From: Flavobacterium sp.
GTDB taxonomy: Bacteria; Bacteroidota; Bacteroidia; Flavobacteriales; Flavobacteriaceae
Direction: 5' to 3'
DNA length: 12,578 nucleotides
NCBI GenBank assembly: GCA_030150335.1
Contig: JASLGC010000075.1
Coordinates: 1 to 12,578, forward strand
Position 1 is the stretch's first letter; every line of letters begins with the position of its first letter. A program made the translations under genes and the position numbers. Below the pieces are notes generated by a model. It was not told the DNA's origin, ran no database searches, and was given only the letters and a program-made list of their open reading frames with translations. Of this stretch, positions 1 through 7,932 are shown piece by piece.

Positions 1-2688
1 GACAATTTAGCCAAGCACCTTGGTGACGACAAGCTTCATGTTATCGCACCACCAGGCTCTGGAAAAACTGTTTTGGGATTAGAGGTAATGTTGCGATTAA
101 ACAAACCTACTTTAATACTTGCACCTACAATAGCTGTTCGCAATCAGTGGGTAGAACGCTTTTGTGAGTTGTTCTTGCAAGTAGATGAGGTTCCCAATTG
201 GATATCACGTGATTTATATAACCCACAATTCCTAACTGTTGCAACTTACCAAGGGTTGCACTCTGCCTTTAATAATTTAAAAGAAGAAGAGGAGGATTCA
301 GAGGAAGAAGAAGTAGAACGGAAGATAGCGTATAGCAATCGAAACGGAGAAGCAATACTTGAATTGATTAAAGAAAGAGGGATATCTACTATTATAGTTG
401 ATGAAGCACACCATTTAAAAAAAGAATGGTGGAAATCTTTAGATTACCTTGAACAAAAATTAAAGCCAACAGTAGTTGGACTTACAGCAACACCTCCTTA
501 TGATGTATCTGGGTTTGAATGGGGACGTTATATTTCCTTAAACGGACCAATTGATGAAGAAATCTTTGTCCCTGAATTAATCGGAGAAGGAGACCTTTGT
601 CCCCACCAAGATTATATTTATTTTAGCATGCCCGAAAAGCAAGAGAGGCAGGCTATTCTTGAGATACGAGAAAATATATATACAATCTATACGAAGTTAC
701 GTCAGAACGAACAACTGATAGCCGACTTAGAACAAACGGTTGTTTATCAAAACCCATTAGAGCACTTGGATTGGATTTATGAGAATTTATCTAACTACAT
801 GGCTTGTTTGATTTTGATAAATGATTACAGAGGCGAGATACCTATCGCTCACTTAGAAGTCTTAGGAGATGAGCATACGGTAGTTCCAATGTTGACTTAC
901 GATTGGATGGAAAAAGCACTAAACTTCTATTGTTTTAGAGGTAAGATATTTTTTGACGATATAGAAGGCTATGAAGAGCGGGTAGAGCAAATCATTAATC
1001 GCTTACGTCGTTATGGGGCAATGGAGCACCGTCAGATACGCTTTGGCAATAGTCAAAAGGAGAACGCTTTACTCAATTCAAGTGTCAATAAATTAGAGAG
1101 TATTCTAAAGATTGCAAACTTTGAGTATAACTCTCTAAAAGAAAAATTGCGATTAGTCATCTTAGCCGATTATATACGCAAGGAATATCATGTACAAAAA
1201 GAAGTAAACGATTGCATCCTGGGCAAATTAGGTGTCGTTTCTATATTTGAATATTTAAGAAGAAATGCGCCTCATCTGCGAAAACTGGGAGTGCTTACAG
1301 GCTCATTGGTTATAATTCCAGCCTCAGCAAAAGAGCGCTTAGAATATTTTGTACAACAGAAGAATTTAAAAGAAGTAGATATAGTTGAAGTAGCTTATGA
1401 CAATACCTACTTAGAAGTCAGAGTAAGCGAGCATTTTAAAAATGATGTAATTCACTTTATTACGAAGTTATTAGAAGAAGGGTATATTGAAGTATTAGTA
1501 GGAACCAAAGCCCTTTTAGGAGAAGGTTGGGATGCTCCAGCTATTAATTCATTAATACTTGCAAGCGTGGTTGGGTCATTTGTATCATCTAATCAAATGC
1601 GTGGTCGTGCGATTAGAACACAGCTCGACAACCTAACAAAAACAGCAAATATTTGGCATTTGGTTTGTTTAGACCCAGATGTAGAGTTAGGAGGAAATGA
1701 CAGAAGTGTATTGTCACGTCGTTTTCGAGGTTTTGTAGGAATATCAAATCACGAGGAGGACGAGCAAGTGATTATAAGCAATGGAACACAAAGGTTGTTG
1801 TTGCCACACTCTTTGCAATCATATCAAGACATAGAAGAACAGAACCAAAGAACTTTTGAACAAGCAAATCGACGAGCAGATTTGCATCAACGATGGAGTA
1901 AGGGAATTGAAAAGGGAACGGAATTAGTACATACGATTAAAGTACCATTCATCCCAACACAAGAGAATAGAGGAATTGAAAAAGTAAAAGTATTCTATAC
2001 CCGTAAAACGATTATCAATGCAGTATTGTCATTGGGCTTATTAGTTGTGTTTTTCTTTGTAAACCAGTTTTACCTTTTAGCACTTAATGTTGCGATATGG
2101 GGAGATGTAAATAAAGCAGGCTTTTTCTTTTGGGTTTTCAATACTTTCTTCCTTGGATTGTTCTTGAGGTTTGGAAAGAAAGGCTATAAGAACTATAAGA
2201 TTGTAAGAAAGTATAGAGACATAAGCTTAGACGTTAAAAATATCGCAACCGTATTACTACATACGCTGTGTAAATTTGACATGATTAAAACTCCAAAAGC
2301 AGAGATAGAAATAATAAGTAAAGTAGATGTTTTTGGTAATATTTATTGTGTACTAAAAGGCAGTACAGTATTAGAAGGAAACTTATTTGTGAGTTGTTTA
2401 AATGAGTTGCTTTCTCCTATAGACAATCCTCGATATGTCATTGAGAGGAGTTCTTTCTTAGCCTATGCAGATAGTCAATCAGATTTTCATGCCATACCAG
2501 AATGTATCGGTGTCAATAGGAAGATGGTCGATTATTTTTCTGCTAAATGGACACAATTAGTAGGGCACAATCGCATAATATATACCAGAACACCAGATGG
2601 AAGAAAAGAGCTGTTGAGCAGTAGAGTAGTCGCTTTATCAAATCAATTAGCAGAGAATAGTATTCAAGAAGAAAACGTATGGGTTTAA
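1..2688 (+). CDS. Membrane-anchored SF2 DEAD/DEAH-box helicase (5'-partial)
   Basis: ATP-dependent nucleic-acid helicase or translocase of superfamily 2, resembling COG1061 (SSL2-like); the biological role is unknown. The frame is open from base 1 and encodes 895 visible residues. Walker A APPGSGKT is at residues 16-23 (nt 46-69), motif Ia-like APTIAVRNQW follows, DEAH is at 134-137 (nt 400-411), and TATPP (motif III) at 162-166. After a long, partly helical insert come GEGWDAP (motif V, 507-513) and QMRGRAIR (motif VI, 532-539). Two hydrophobic segments near residues 670-692 and 702-722 form a probable membrane hairpin, followed by a soluble tail of about 170 residues. An acidic stretch lies at 95-104. 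The TTG at 73 cannot be the start because it falls after Walker A, so the real start is upstream of the window. The gene is convergent with the receptor operon and ends before a shared terminator. A helicase fused to a membrane hairpin fits a defence or conjugation-related role, but that is inference. Confidence 0.88.
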   Translation, partial: DNLAKHLGDDKLHVIAPPGSGKTVLGLEVMLRLNKPTLILAPTIAVRNQWVERFCELFLQVDEVPNWISRDLYNPQFLTVATYQGLHSAFNNLKEEEEDSEEEEVERKIAYSNRNGEAILELIKERGISTIIVDEAHHLKKEWWKSLDYLEQKLKPTVVGLTATPPYDVSGFEWGRYISLNGPIDEEIFVPELIGEGDLCPHQDYIYFSMPEKQERQAILEIRENIYTIYTKLRQNEQLIADLEQTVVYQNPLEHLDWIYENLSNYMACLILINDYRGEIPIAHLEVLGDEHTVVPMLTYDWMEKALNFYCFRGKIFFDDIEGYEERVEQIINRLRRYGAMEHRQIRFGNSQKENALLNSSVNKLESILKIANFEYNSLKEKLRLVILADYIRKEYHVQKEVNDCILGKLGVVSIFEYLRRNAPHLRKLGVLTGSLVIIPASAKERLEYFVQQKNLKEVDIVEVAYDNTYLEVRVSEHFKNDVIHFITKLLEEGYIEVLVGTKALLGEGWDAPAINSLILASVVGSFVSSNQMRGRAIRTQLDNLTKTANIWHLVCLDPDVELGGNDRSVLSRRFRGFVGISNHEEDEQVIISNGTQRLLLPHSLQSYQDIEEQNQRTFEQANRRADLHQRWSKGIEKGTELVHTIKVPFIPTQENRGIEKVKVFYTRKTIINAVLSLGLLVVFFFVNQFYLLALNVAIWGDVNKAGFFFWVFNTFFLGLFLRFGKKGYKNYKIVRKYRDISLDVKNIATVLLHTLCKFDMIKTPKAEIEIISKVDVFGNIYCVLKGSTVLEGNLFVSCLNELLSPIDNPRYVIERSSFLAYADSQSDFHAIPECIGVNRKMVDYFSAKWTQLVGHNRIIYTRTPDGRKELLSSRVVALSNQLAENSIQEENVWV

Positions 2689-2705
2689 CACCCTATAGAT
2701 AAATA

Positions 2706-2742
2706 AAAACGCCCATGTAGCAATTGCTTCACTGGGCGTTTT
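2706..2742. terminator. Bidirectional intrinsic terminator between convergent genes
   Basis: A 10-bp perfect stem, AAAACGCCCA (2706-2715) with TGGGCGTTTT (2733-2742), has an inner AGC/GCT pairing in its loop. T-rich sequence follows the stem on both strands. It lies 17 nt after the helicase stop and 15 nt after the stop of the minus-strand receptor gene, so it can end both transcripts. Confidence 0.85.
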
Positions 2743-2757
2743 CGTATTTAAGACTAA

Positions 2758-5130
2758 CTAATTACTTCTGTTTTTATCCTCAAAAGAGGCTTCTTTTATT
2801 TGTTTCTTGTTACTGCTATTTCCAAAAGAATATGAAGCACTAAGGTTTATTCTTCTCGAATTCCATTTGTTATCAAACGTTTGAATATTGTTTTCATAAT
2901 ACATTGTACCACTTGATTTTCCAGTATTGAATATATCTGAAAGCGTTACATTGATGTTTAGTTTTTTATCTAATAACGCCAACTTAGCTCCAGTTGATAA
3001 CGTGTTATATTTAGAATAACGCGTATTATCCTCTTTATTTGGAAGCTGGTGATACCAATTCAAGAACAGCTTCACAGTCTTCGCATCATTCACGTTAAAC
3101 GTATTTTGTGAGTAGTAGCTAAATGTTGGTCCATTTTGAGGAATTTGATTAGCTTCCTGCGCTCTATAATAAGCTATCGCATAGTAGAAGTTTGCCCCTG
3201 TATTTGTTTCCCACCAAGGCAGTATTTTGTTGCTATACGAAACATCAAAACCATAGCTATCTTGGTTGAGCATATTGTAATATTTTCCAGCCATAATTCC
3301 ATTTTCAAAAGTTTCCAATTGGTCAAAAGAATCAGCCAAATGGCTATAGTTTAAAGTAAATGACAGCGCGCTGTTGAAAACATAATTTAATTCAAAATTG
3401 TTTGTGATAGCAGCGTTCAGTTCTGGATTTCCACTATTATAAGAATAACTATTGCTATAATATCTAAAAGGGTTTAATATACCAGCAAAAGGTCTATTAA
3501 TACGCTTTGAGTAATTCAAACTAAAAGAATGATTCTCATTAGGGTCAAATGAAATGTATGCCGTAGGGAACCACTTACCATAAGACTTAGTAAACTTTTC
3601 ATTGGTATCTAATAAATGGCCTTTTACTTCCGTTTGTTCATAGCGTAGCCCCCCTTTTACTTGCCATTTATCACTTAATTTTTTGCTTAAACTCAAATAA
3701 GCAGCGTAGTTATCTTCCGTATAATTAAATCGATTGCTTTTCGTGTCATCCAAAACGTAATCTTGGTCTGTCCAATTGAAGTAATTAACTGTTGCTTTGT
3801 TGTCGTAGTTTGTATATTTTCCACCTACTTCAACATCAGCCCATTTTAGTTTGTACGACAAATCAGCTGTTGCACTCCACACATTATAATTCAGCTTATT
3901 AGTGTAAAACATTTTATTGTTGACAGAACTTACCGCATTATAGTCTGTAATTGTGTTTTTATCATCAGGTGTATTAGAGAAGTAATTAACTCCTAACGAC
4001 AGTTTACTGCCTAAGGTATCTAACTTTTGGTCAAAGAAAGCATTTAAGGTATGATAGTAGTATTTTGAATTACCATTGTTTAAAGCTGTAACAGTAGAAT
4101 CTACTACAGCTTGTGGATATGTAATATATGCTGTTTTAGTATGATTTTTTGAATCATTCGTTAAACGTGTAATATCATAAGACATTCCAATTAGTGCATT
4201 GTCATTAATTTGGTAGTTGGTCGTTAAGTTAGCTCCAGCAGATTTGTAAAGAGCATTCGCTTCACTTACTGTTGCCAATCCATTCTTTTCACCTATATAT
4301 GTATATTCATTTGTCGATTGATAACGTCCGTCAGTCCCATTGGCCTTTAGCATGATATTCCATTTTTTATTTTGGAAGTTTAAGCTACCATTTCCGCTAT
4401 ACATTGATTTATTGTTATAAGAATAAGAACTACTTACCGTACCGTACATTCCCATTGTTTTATTCTTTTTCAGAACAATGTTTATTAACCCGCTGTTACC
4501 AGAAGCTTCATATCTGGCAGGGGGAGTTGTAATTACTTCAATGCGTTCAATATCGTCAGAGCGCAAAGTTTTTAAGTAGTTAGTTAAGGCATCACCAGAT
4601 AAGTATAAAGGCCTATCGTCAATCATAATAGTAACACCACTTTTGCCAACAATGCTTACTTTGTCATCCACTACTTTTACAAGAGGAGTATTTGTCAACG
4701 CTTCAATGGCATTCATTCCCTGAGAAGAAATACTATTAGCCGTATTAAACACAAGACGGTCCACTTTGCGTTCGATTAATTTTTTCTCTGCTTGTACAAC
4801 GATTTCTTCTAATTGATTATCATCTTTAATTTGGATTATTCCAAAGTCATGGTTTTGGGTAAGTGACAATTTTTGTTCGTTGAGGTTTTTACCGAAGTAC
4901 ACTATTTTAAAAACATACTCTCCATTTGGAATGTTTTCCATTAAGAAGGCTCCACTTTCATCAGAGAATACTTGTTTAACTAAAGTTTCATTTGATTGAG
5001 TTAACAATATTTCAGCAAAGTCAATAGGTGTGTTATTTTCACTTGTAACTTTTCCTTTAATCGAATTCTGAGCCCATAAACTGCTGCAGAAAAAGGTGAA
5101 AAATAATGTTGTTTTTAATAATTTCGTCAT
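2758..5130 (-). CDS. TonB-dependent-receptor-like outer membrane beta-barrel protein (downstream paralogue)
   Basis: Predicted outer-membrane receptor or channel of 790 residues; the ligand is unknown. A signal peptide (residues 1-20, cleavage after LWA) is followed by a CarboxypepD_reg-like beta-sandwich at about 23-105. A TonB-box-like EEIVVQAE is at about 108-115. A plug-type domain at about 118-222 contains the signature PPARYEASGNSGLINIVLK. From about 225 to the C-terminus there is a barrel of the OMP_b-brl_3 type, rich in alternating aromatic/polar strands, and its last strand includes LSASYSFG. The gene starts 13 nt after the stop of its upstream paralogue and is probably co-transcribed with it. 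No SusD-like lipoprotein gene is adjacent, so this is not a classical SusCD glycan-uptake pair. Family assignment is strong. Whether transport depends on TonB is inferred. Confidence 0.9.
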   Translation of the reverse strand: MTKLLKTTLFFTFFCSSLWAQNSIKGKVTSENNTPIDFAEILLTQSNETLVKQVFSDESGAFLMENIPNGEYVFKIVYFGKNLNEQKLSLTQNHDFGIIQIKDDNQLEEIVVQAEKKLIERKVDRLVFNTANSISSQGMNAIEALTNTPLVKVVDDKVSIVGKSGVTIMIDDRPLYLSGDALTNYLKTLRSDDIERIEVITTPPARYEASGNSGLINIVLKKNKTMGMYGTVSSSYSYNNKSMYSGNGSLNFQNKKWNIMLKANGTDGRYQSTNEYTYIGEKNGLATVSEANALYKSAGANLTTNYQINDNALIGMSYDITRLTNDSKNHTKTAYITYPQAVVDSTVTALNNGNSKYYYHTLNAFFDQKLDTLGSKLSLGVNYFSNTPDDKNTITDYNAVSSVNNKMFYTNKLNYNVWSATADLSYKLKWADVEVGGKYTNYDNKATVNYFNWTDQDYVLDDTKSNRFNYTEDNYAAYLSLSKKLSDKWQVKGGLRYEQTEVKGHLLDTNEKFTKSYGKWFPTAYISFDPNENHSFSLNYSKRINRPFAGILNPFRYYSNSYSYNSGNPELNAAITNNFELNYVFNSALSFTLNYSHLADSFDQLETFENGIMAGKYYNMLNQDSYGFDVSYSNKILPWWETNTGANFYYAIAYYRAQEANQIPQNGPTFSYYSQNTFNVNDAKTVKLFLNWYHQLPNKEDNTRYSKYNTLSTGAKLALLDKKLNINVTLSDIFNTGKSSGTMYYENNIQTFDNKWNSRRINLSASYSFGNSSNKKQIKEASFEDKNRSN

Positions 5131-5143
5131 AATTTGTTAGTTG

Positions 5144-7525
5144 TTATTTTCGGTTGATTTCATCTTTATTTCCTCCATGGTGTTCAGTTACTTTAATTTT
5201 TGAATTACCAAAAGAGTAGGTAAGGCCTACATTTACATAGCGAGTAAACGAGTTGGCCATATAAGTCTGTTGCACGCCATAGGTTTCAGTCATTGCCTTT
5301 TGCGCACTTGTTTTAAGGATGTCATTTACATATAACGACATATTTAGCTTTTTATTTAGCATTGAATACTTTAAACCAAGATTTAAAGAAGAAAGAGTAT
5401 TTAATTCATACATCAGAATATTAAATTTAGGCTGTAGCCAGAAGTCCACTTGCGCCTGTAATGTTTTTTCTGCATTCAATGTAATAGTGTTATTCGTTGA
5501 GAAATAAGTTCCCCAACCATTTACTGTTTCAAAATCTAAATCTTTGATAAGTTTAGTTCTGTTGTGAAAAGCATTAAAAGAGTTTTGCGATTGCAACCAA
5601 GGCAAAGAGTTGAACATATAAGTGATAGAACCATTAAAAGAATAAATATCAAAAATGTTGTCATTCAAATACATTTGAGTGTTTGTCTCCGGGTCTGAAA
5701 TTGGATATTGAGAGAATGAGTCTTTTGATTTTGCATATCTCAAAGTAGTTATCAACTTCCCTTTAAACGTATGTGAAAACTCTACACTATTGGTAAAAAC
5801 AGGTTGTAATTTAGGATTACCCTCTACAAAGCTATACTCGTTTACATACCAACGGAATGGGTTTAACTGCCAAAAGCTCGGACGCATAATACGTCGGTTG
5901 TAATTCATAGAGAATGTATTGTCGTCATTTAGCTCATAAGACACGTATAAACTTGGAAATAGTTTGGTATAATCATTCTTATCCGTTGTATTATAAATCT
6001 TAGAAATGCCCTCTGTTTGTGTATTTTCTACTCTCAAGCCAGCTTGTAGTTGCCATTTCTCTCCAAAAGATTTGTTTCCACTAATATATACAGCCTGTGT
6101 ATTTTCTTTGTACTTAAAATTATCTCTCTGTTTGTCGTCTTGTATTGGCATACCTGAAGAATAATCAAAGAAATTCGTTTTGTTTTTAGTAGTTGTAAAA
6201 CTCGCTTTAGCACCATACGACAGTTTAAAACTTTTAATAGGTTGTTCTACATCTACTTTTACGCTGTAATTATCGATGTTTTGAAGGCCAATACTCTCTG
6301 CGATATACGGTTTGTTAACAACGTTATCAACATTGTGTTCAGTTGTGTTGAAAAGTCTGCTTTTATCGTTGTTAAATGAGAAATAGTCAAGGTCTAAACT
6401 AAGCTTAGTTCCAATGGTATCAAGCTTTTGAGTTAGGTGTGCATTGACTGAGTGATTGTTAGTAATATTTGTCGTTTTTCCGTCAGTTAAGATAGTTTTT
6501 ATTAAGTTATCAACAGGGTTGTTAACAATTGTAGTTGTGTAGTCAGTGTTACTTGGGGTATTTTTGCCTCCTCTGTACTGTACACCAAAAGAAGTTTTGT
6601 CCGAAGCCTTATAGTCGATTAGAAAGTTACCAGAAAAACTTCCATTGTTAGAAGTACTATTATTTGTAGAAAACCAGTTTTGATTAGGATAAGAGATGAT
6701 TGATTTGTCTTTTCCAGGAGCATAACCAGTTGAACCATTGAAATTAGCATTAATAGAAACTTTGTTTTTATTGAAATTGAATACATCGCCAAATCTCCAT
6801 ATCGCTTTTTGGGAAGCCATTACCCCTGTAGAAACTTGGTTACTCCACGCATCTTGTTTAGGTTCTTTTAGTACAATGTTGATAAGTCCGCTTTGACCTT
6901 CTGCTTCATATTTAGCAGGGGGAGCAGTAATAACTTCAATCTTTTTGATATTATCTGAAGGAATAGTCTTTAGGTAGTTTAATAATTCTTCACCAGATAG
7001 ATGTACAATTTTATCATCAATCATAACCCTAACAGCGCCTTTGCCGATTAAGTCAATAGATTGGTTATCTACTTTTACTCCAGGGGTTAGTTTAAGGAGG
7101 TCTGTAGCATTGTTATTTGTCGCATGGACAGAGTTTTCAATATTGAAAACAGTTCTATCTACTTTTCGTTCAAAAACCTTAGTTGGAGCATCAATAACTA
7201 TTTCATTCAGGTCCGTGTTTGTATCAATGGTGATATTTTCCATATCCAGAGAACCTTTCACATCAATAGGTTTATCGATATACTTTGTACCGAAGCTGTG
7301 TACTTGAAATAGATAAGTATTGTTTTCAATATCTTCAATTTCAAAAAGACCTTGGTTGTCTGTAAAAGTCTGTTTTACCAATTGTCCATTAGTATCCAGA
7401 AGGTATATTTCTGCAAAATCAACAGCGGAATTCTTAGAGTCTATAATTTTACCTTTAATGATATTTTGTGCATTCGCAGAAAGAGTCATTAAGATACACG
7501 AAAAAGAAAGAATTAGCGTTTTCAT
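5144..7525 (-). CDS. TonB-dependent-receptor-like outer membrane beta-barrel protein (upstream paralogue)
   Basis: Predicted outer-membrane receptor with the same architecture as the gene that follows it. It has a signal peptide ending SANA-Q, a CarboxypepD_reg-like domain with the shared VDFAEI segment, and a short LNEIVIDAPTK linker. Its plug contains PPAKYEAEGQSGLINIVLK, and the long barrel ends in the strand LTYSFGNS. The ATG at 7525 is preferred (793 residues) because it begins directly with a normal signal peptide, MKTLILSFSC. An in-frame ATG at 7552 would add nine polar residues (MFSEQTLNT) ahead of it and cannot be excluded. This is the first gene of a two-gene minus-strand operon. 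The two proteins are clearly related but diverged, which suggests an old tandem duplication with different ligands. The ligand cannot be read from the sequence. The upstream leader holds a possible attenuator. Confidence 0.9.
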   Translation of the reverse strand: MKTLILSFSCILMTLSANAQNIIKGKIIDSKNSAVDFAEIYLLDTNGQLVKQTFTDNQGLFEIEDIENNTYLFQVHSFGTKYIDKPIDVKGSLDMENITIDTNTDLNEIVIDAPTKVFERKVDRTVFNIENSVHATNNNATDLLKLTPGVKVDNQSIDLIGKGAVRVMIDDKIVHLSGEELLNYLKTIPSDNIKKIEVITAPPAKYEAEGQSGLINIVLKEPKQDAWSNQVSTGVMASQKAIWRFGDVFNFNKNKVSINANFNGSTGYAPGKDKSIISYPNQNWFSTNNSTSNNGSFSGNFLIDYKASDKTSFGVQYRGGKNTPSNTDYTTTIVNNPVDNLIKTILTDGKTTNITNNHSVNAHLTQKLDTIGTKLSLDLDYFSFNNDKSRLFNTTEHNVDNVVNKPYIAESIGLQNIDNYSVKVDVEQPIKSFKLSYGAKASFTTTKNKTNFFDYSSGMPIQDDKQRDNFKYKENTQAVYISGNKSFGEKWQLQAGLRVENTQTEGISKIYNTTDKNDYTKLFPSLYVSYELNDDNTFSMNYNRRIMRPSFWQLNPFRWYVNEYSFVEGNPKLQPVFTNSVEFSHTFKGKLITTLRYAKSKDSFSQYPISDPETNTQMYLNDNIFDIYSFNGSITYMFNSLPWLQSQNSFNAFHNRTKLIKDLDFETVNGWGTYFSTNNTITLNAEKTLQAQVDFWLQPKFNILMYELNTLSSLNLGLKYSMLNKKLNMSLYVNDILKTSAQKAMTETYGVQQTYMANSFTRYVNVGLTYSFGNSKIKVTEHHGGNKDEINRK

Positions 7526-7633
7526 AGTGTTTAAAGTTTGTTCTGAAAACATTAAAACGAGAAATATGCCAATAGAAATAAAACTTATAAGTAGTTGATT
7601 TACACTGATTTGTTTTTATTTAGAAAAAGAAGG

Positions 7634-7670
7634 TGTTCATTTTCGAACAGTTTATTTGCGATAATGAACA
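7634..7670. promoter_or_regulatory. Operator-like inverted repeat upstream of receptor operon
   Basis: TGTTCATT (7634-7641) is repeated in inverse as AATGAACA (7663-7670), with a further GAACA copy at 7645-7649 that makes a second, shorter palindrome with the left arm. It sits about 110-145 nt upstream of the preferred start of the receptor operon. Three half-sites of the same pentamer suggest a protein-binding site. The regulator is unknown; the neighbouring XRE protein is an obvious but untested candidate. Confidence 0.35.
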
Positions 7671-7686
7671 GAATAGGGAAGTATAT

Positions 7687-7811
7687 AAAAAAAGAAAACT
7701 GCTTGGGGAAAGCAGTTTTCTTGGTTAAGCTATATGATTAGATTATTTCTTACAAATATATAATCACGTTTTGAGCTTGACCGGCTTTGTTGTTTATGAA
7801 AATTTGTAAGA
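7687..7811 (-). ncRNA. Candidate structured small RNA or 5' leader element
   Basis: On the minus strand this stretch begins with TCTTACAAAT (7811-7802), which pairs perfectly with ATTTGTAAGA (7757-7748) to close a 44-nt loop. Within the loop, GGTCAAGC (7782-7775) can pair at 7 of 8 positions with GCTTAACC (7730-7723) beyond the stem, giving a possible pseudoknot. The terminator hairpin and U run follow at once. The total is about 120 nt, and a -7-like promoter element lies directly upstream. The folding is by eye only. The same pairings also exist on the plus strand, but the terminator polarity favours the minus strand. It was not recognised as a known RNA family. Confidence 0.35.
7694..7720 (-). 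terminator. Strong intrinsic terminator (minus strand), possible attenuator
   Basis: A perfect 11-bp stem, GAAAACTGCTT (7694-7704) with AAGCAGTTTTC (7710-7720), encloses a 5-nt loop. On the minus strand it is followed by seven T residues (7693-7687). The plus strand has no T run, so termination should act on a leftward transcript. No minus-strand protein gene ends here. It must therefore end either a small RNA or the leader of the receptor operon about 160 nt further on. Confidence 0.75.
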
Positions 7812-7819
7812 CAAAAGTA
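7812..7819 (-). promoter_or_regulatory. Bacteroidota-type -7 promoter element (TAnnTTTG)
   Basis: The minus strand reads TACTTTTG, a full match to the TAnnTTTG -7 consensus used by the Bacteroidota primary sigma factor. It lies directly upstream of the structured element. No clear TTTG -33 box was found at the usual distance, so this rests on the -7 element and context only. Confidence 0.35.
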
Positions 7820-7932
7820 AGGATATTTTTGATATCTTTTACTTTATGAATTTATAATTGTTATTTTTGTTTCAAAAAGAGGATTGTTCTTGTTAGAATT
7901 TTAAGATAGAACTATGCGCTAATGTTAAGTTT

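Larger units (their letters stand above)
7526..7932. other. Intergenic region with structured element, terminator and inverted repeats
   Basis: This gap of about 400 nt separates the divergently transcribed receptor operon (-) and XRE regulator (+). No convincing protein-coding frame was seen on either strand. It contains an operator-like inverted repeat (7634-7670), a strong minus-strand terminator hairpin (7694-7720) and a possible structured RNA (about 7687-7811, -). A TAnnTTTG-type -7 element lies on the minus strand (7812-7819). A short palindrome, GATAT-5 nt-ATATC (7822-7836), sits next to that -7 element and may bind a regulator. No clear promoter for the XRE gene was identified. Confidence 0.6.

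Noticed and set aside
3136..3354. Plus-strand open frame of 72 codons
   Set aside because: It lies wholly antisense inside the second receptor gene, has no recognisable domain, and is explained as a shadow of the barrel coding sequence.
6034..6216. Minus-strand 60-codon frame inside the first receptor gene
   Set aside because: A different frame on the same strand as a clear long gene, without start context or domain.
2758..7525. SusC/SusD polysaccharide utilisation locus
   Set aside because: The proteins are about 790 residues with an OMP_b-brl_3-type barrel, shorter than SusC, and there is no SusD lipoprotein or glycoside hydrolase beside them.
7041..7598. Three overlapping plus-strand open frames over the 5' end of the first receptor gene
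   Set aside because: They are antisense to the signal peptide, CarboxypepD_reg and plug coding sequence, whose family match is strong. The frames show no domain of their own.
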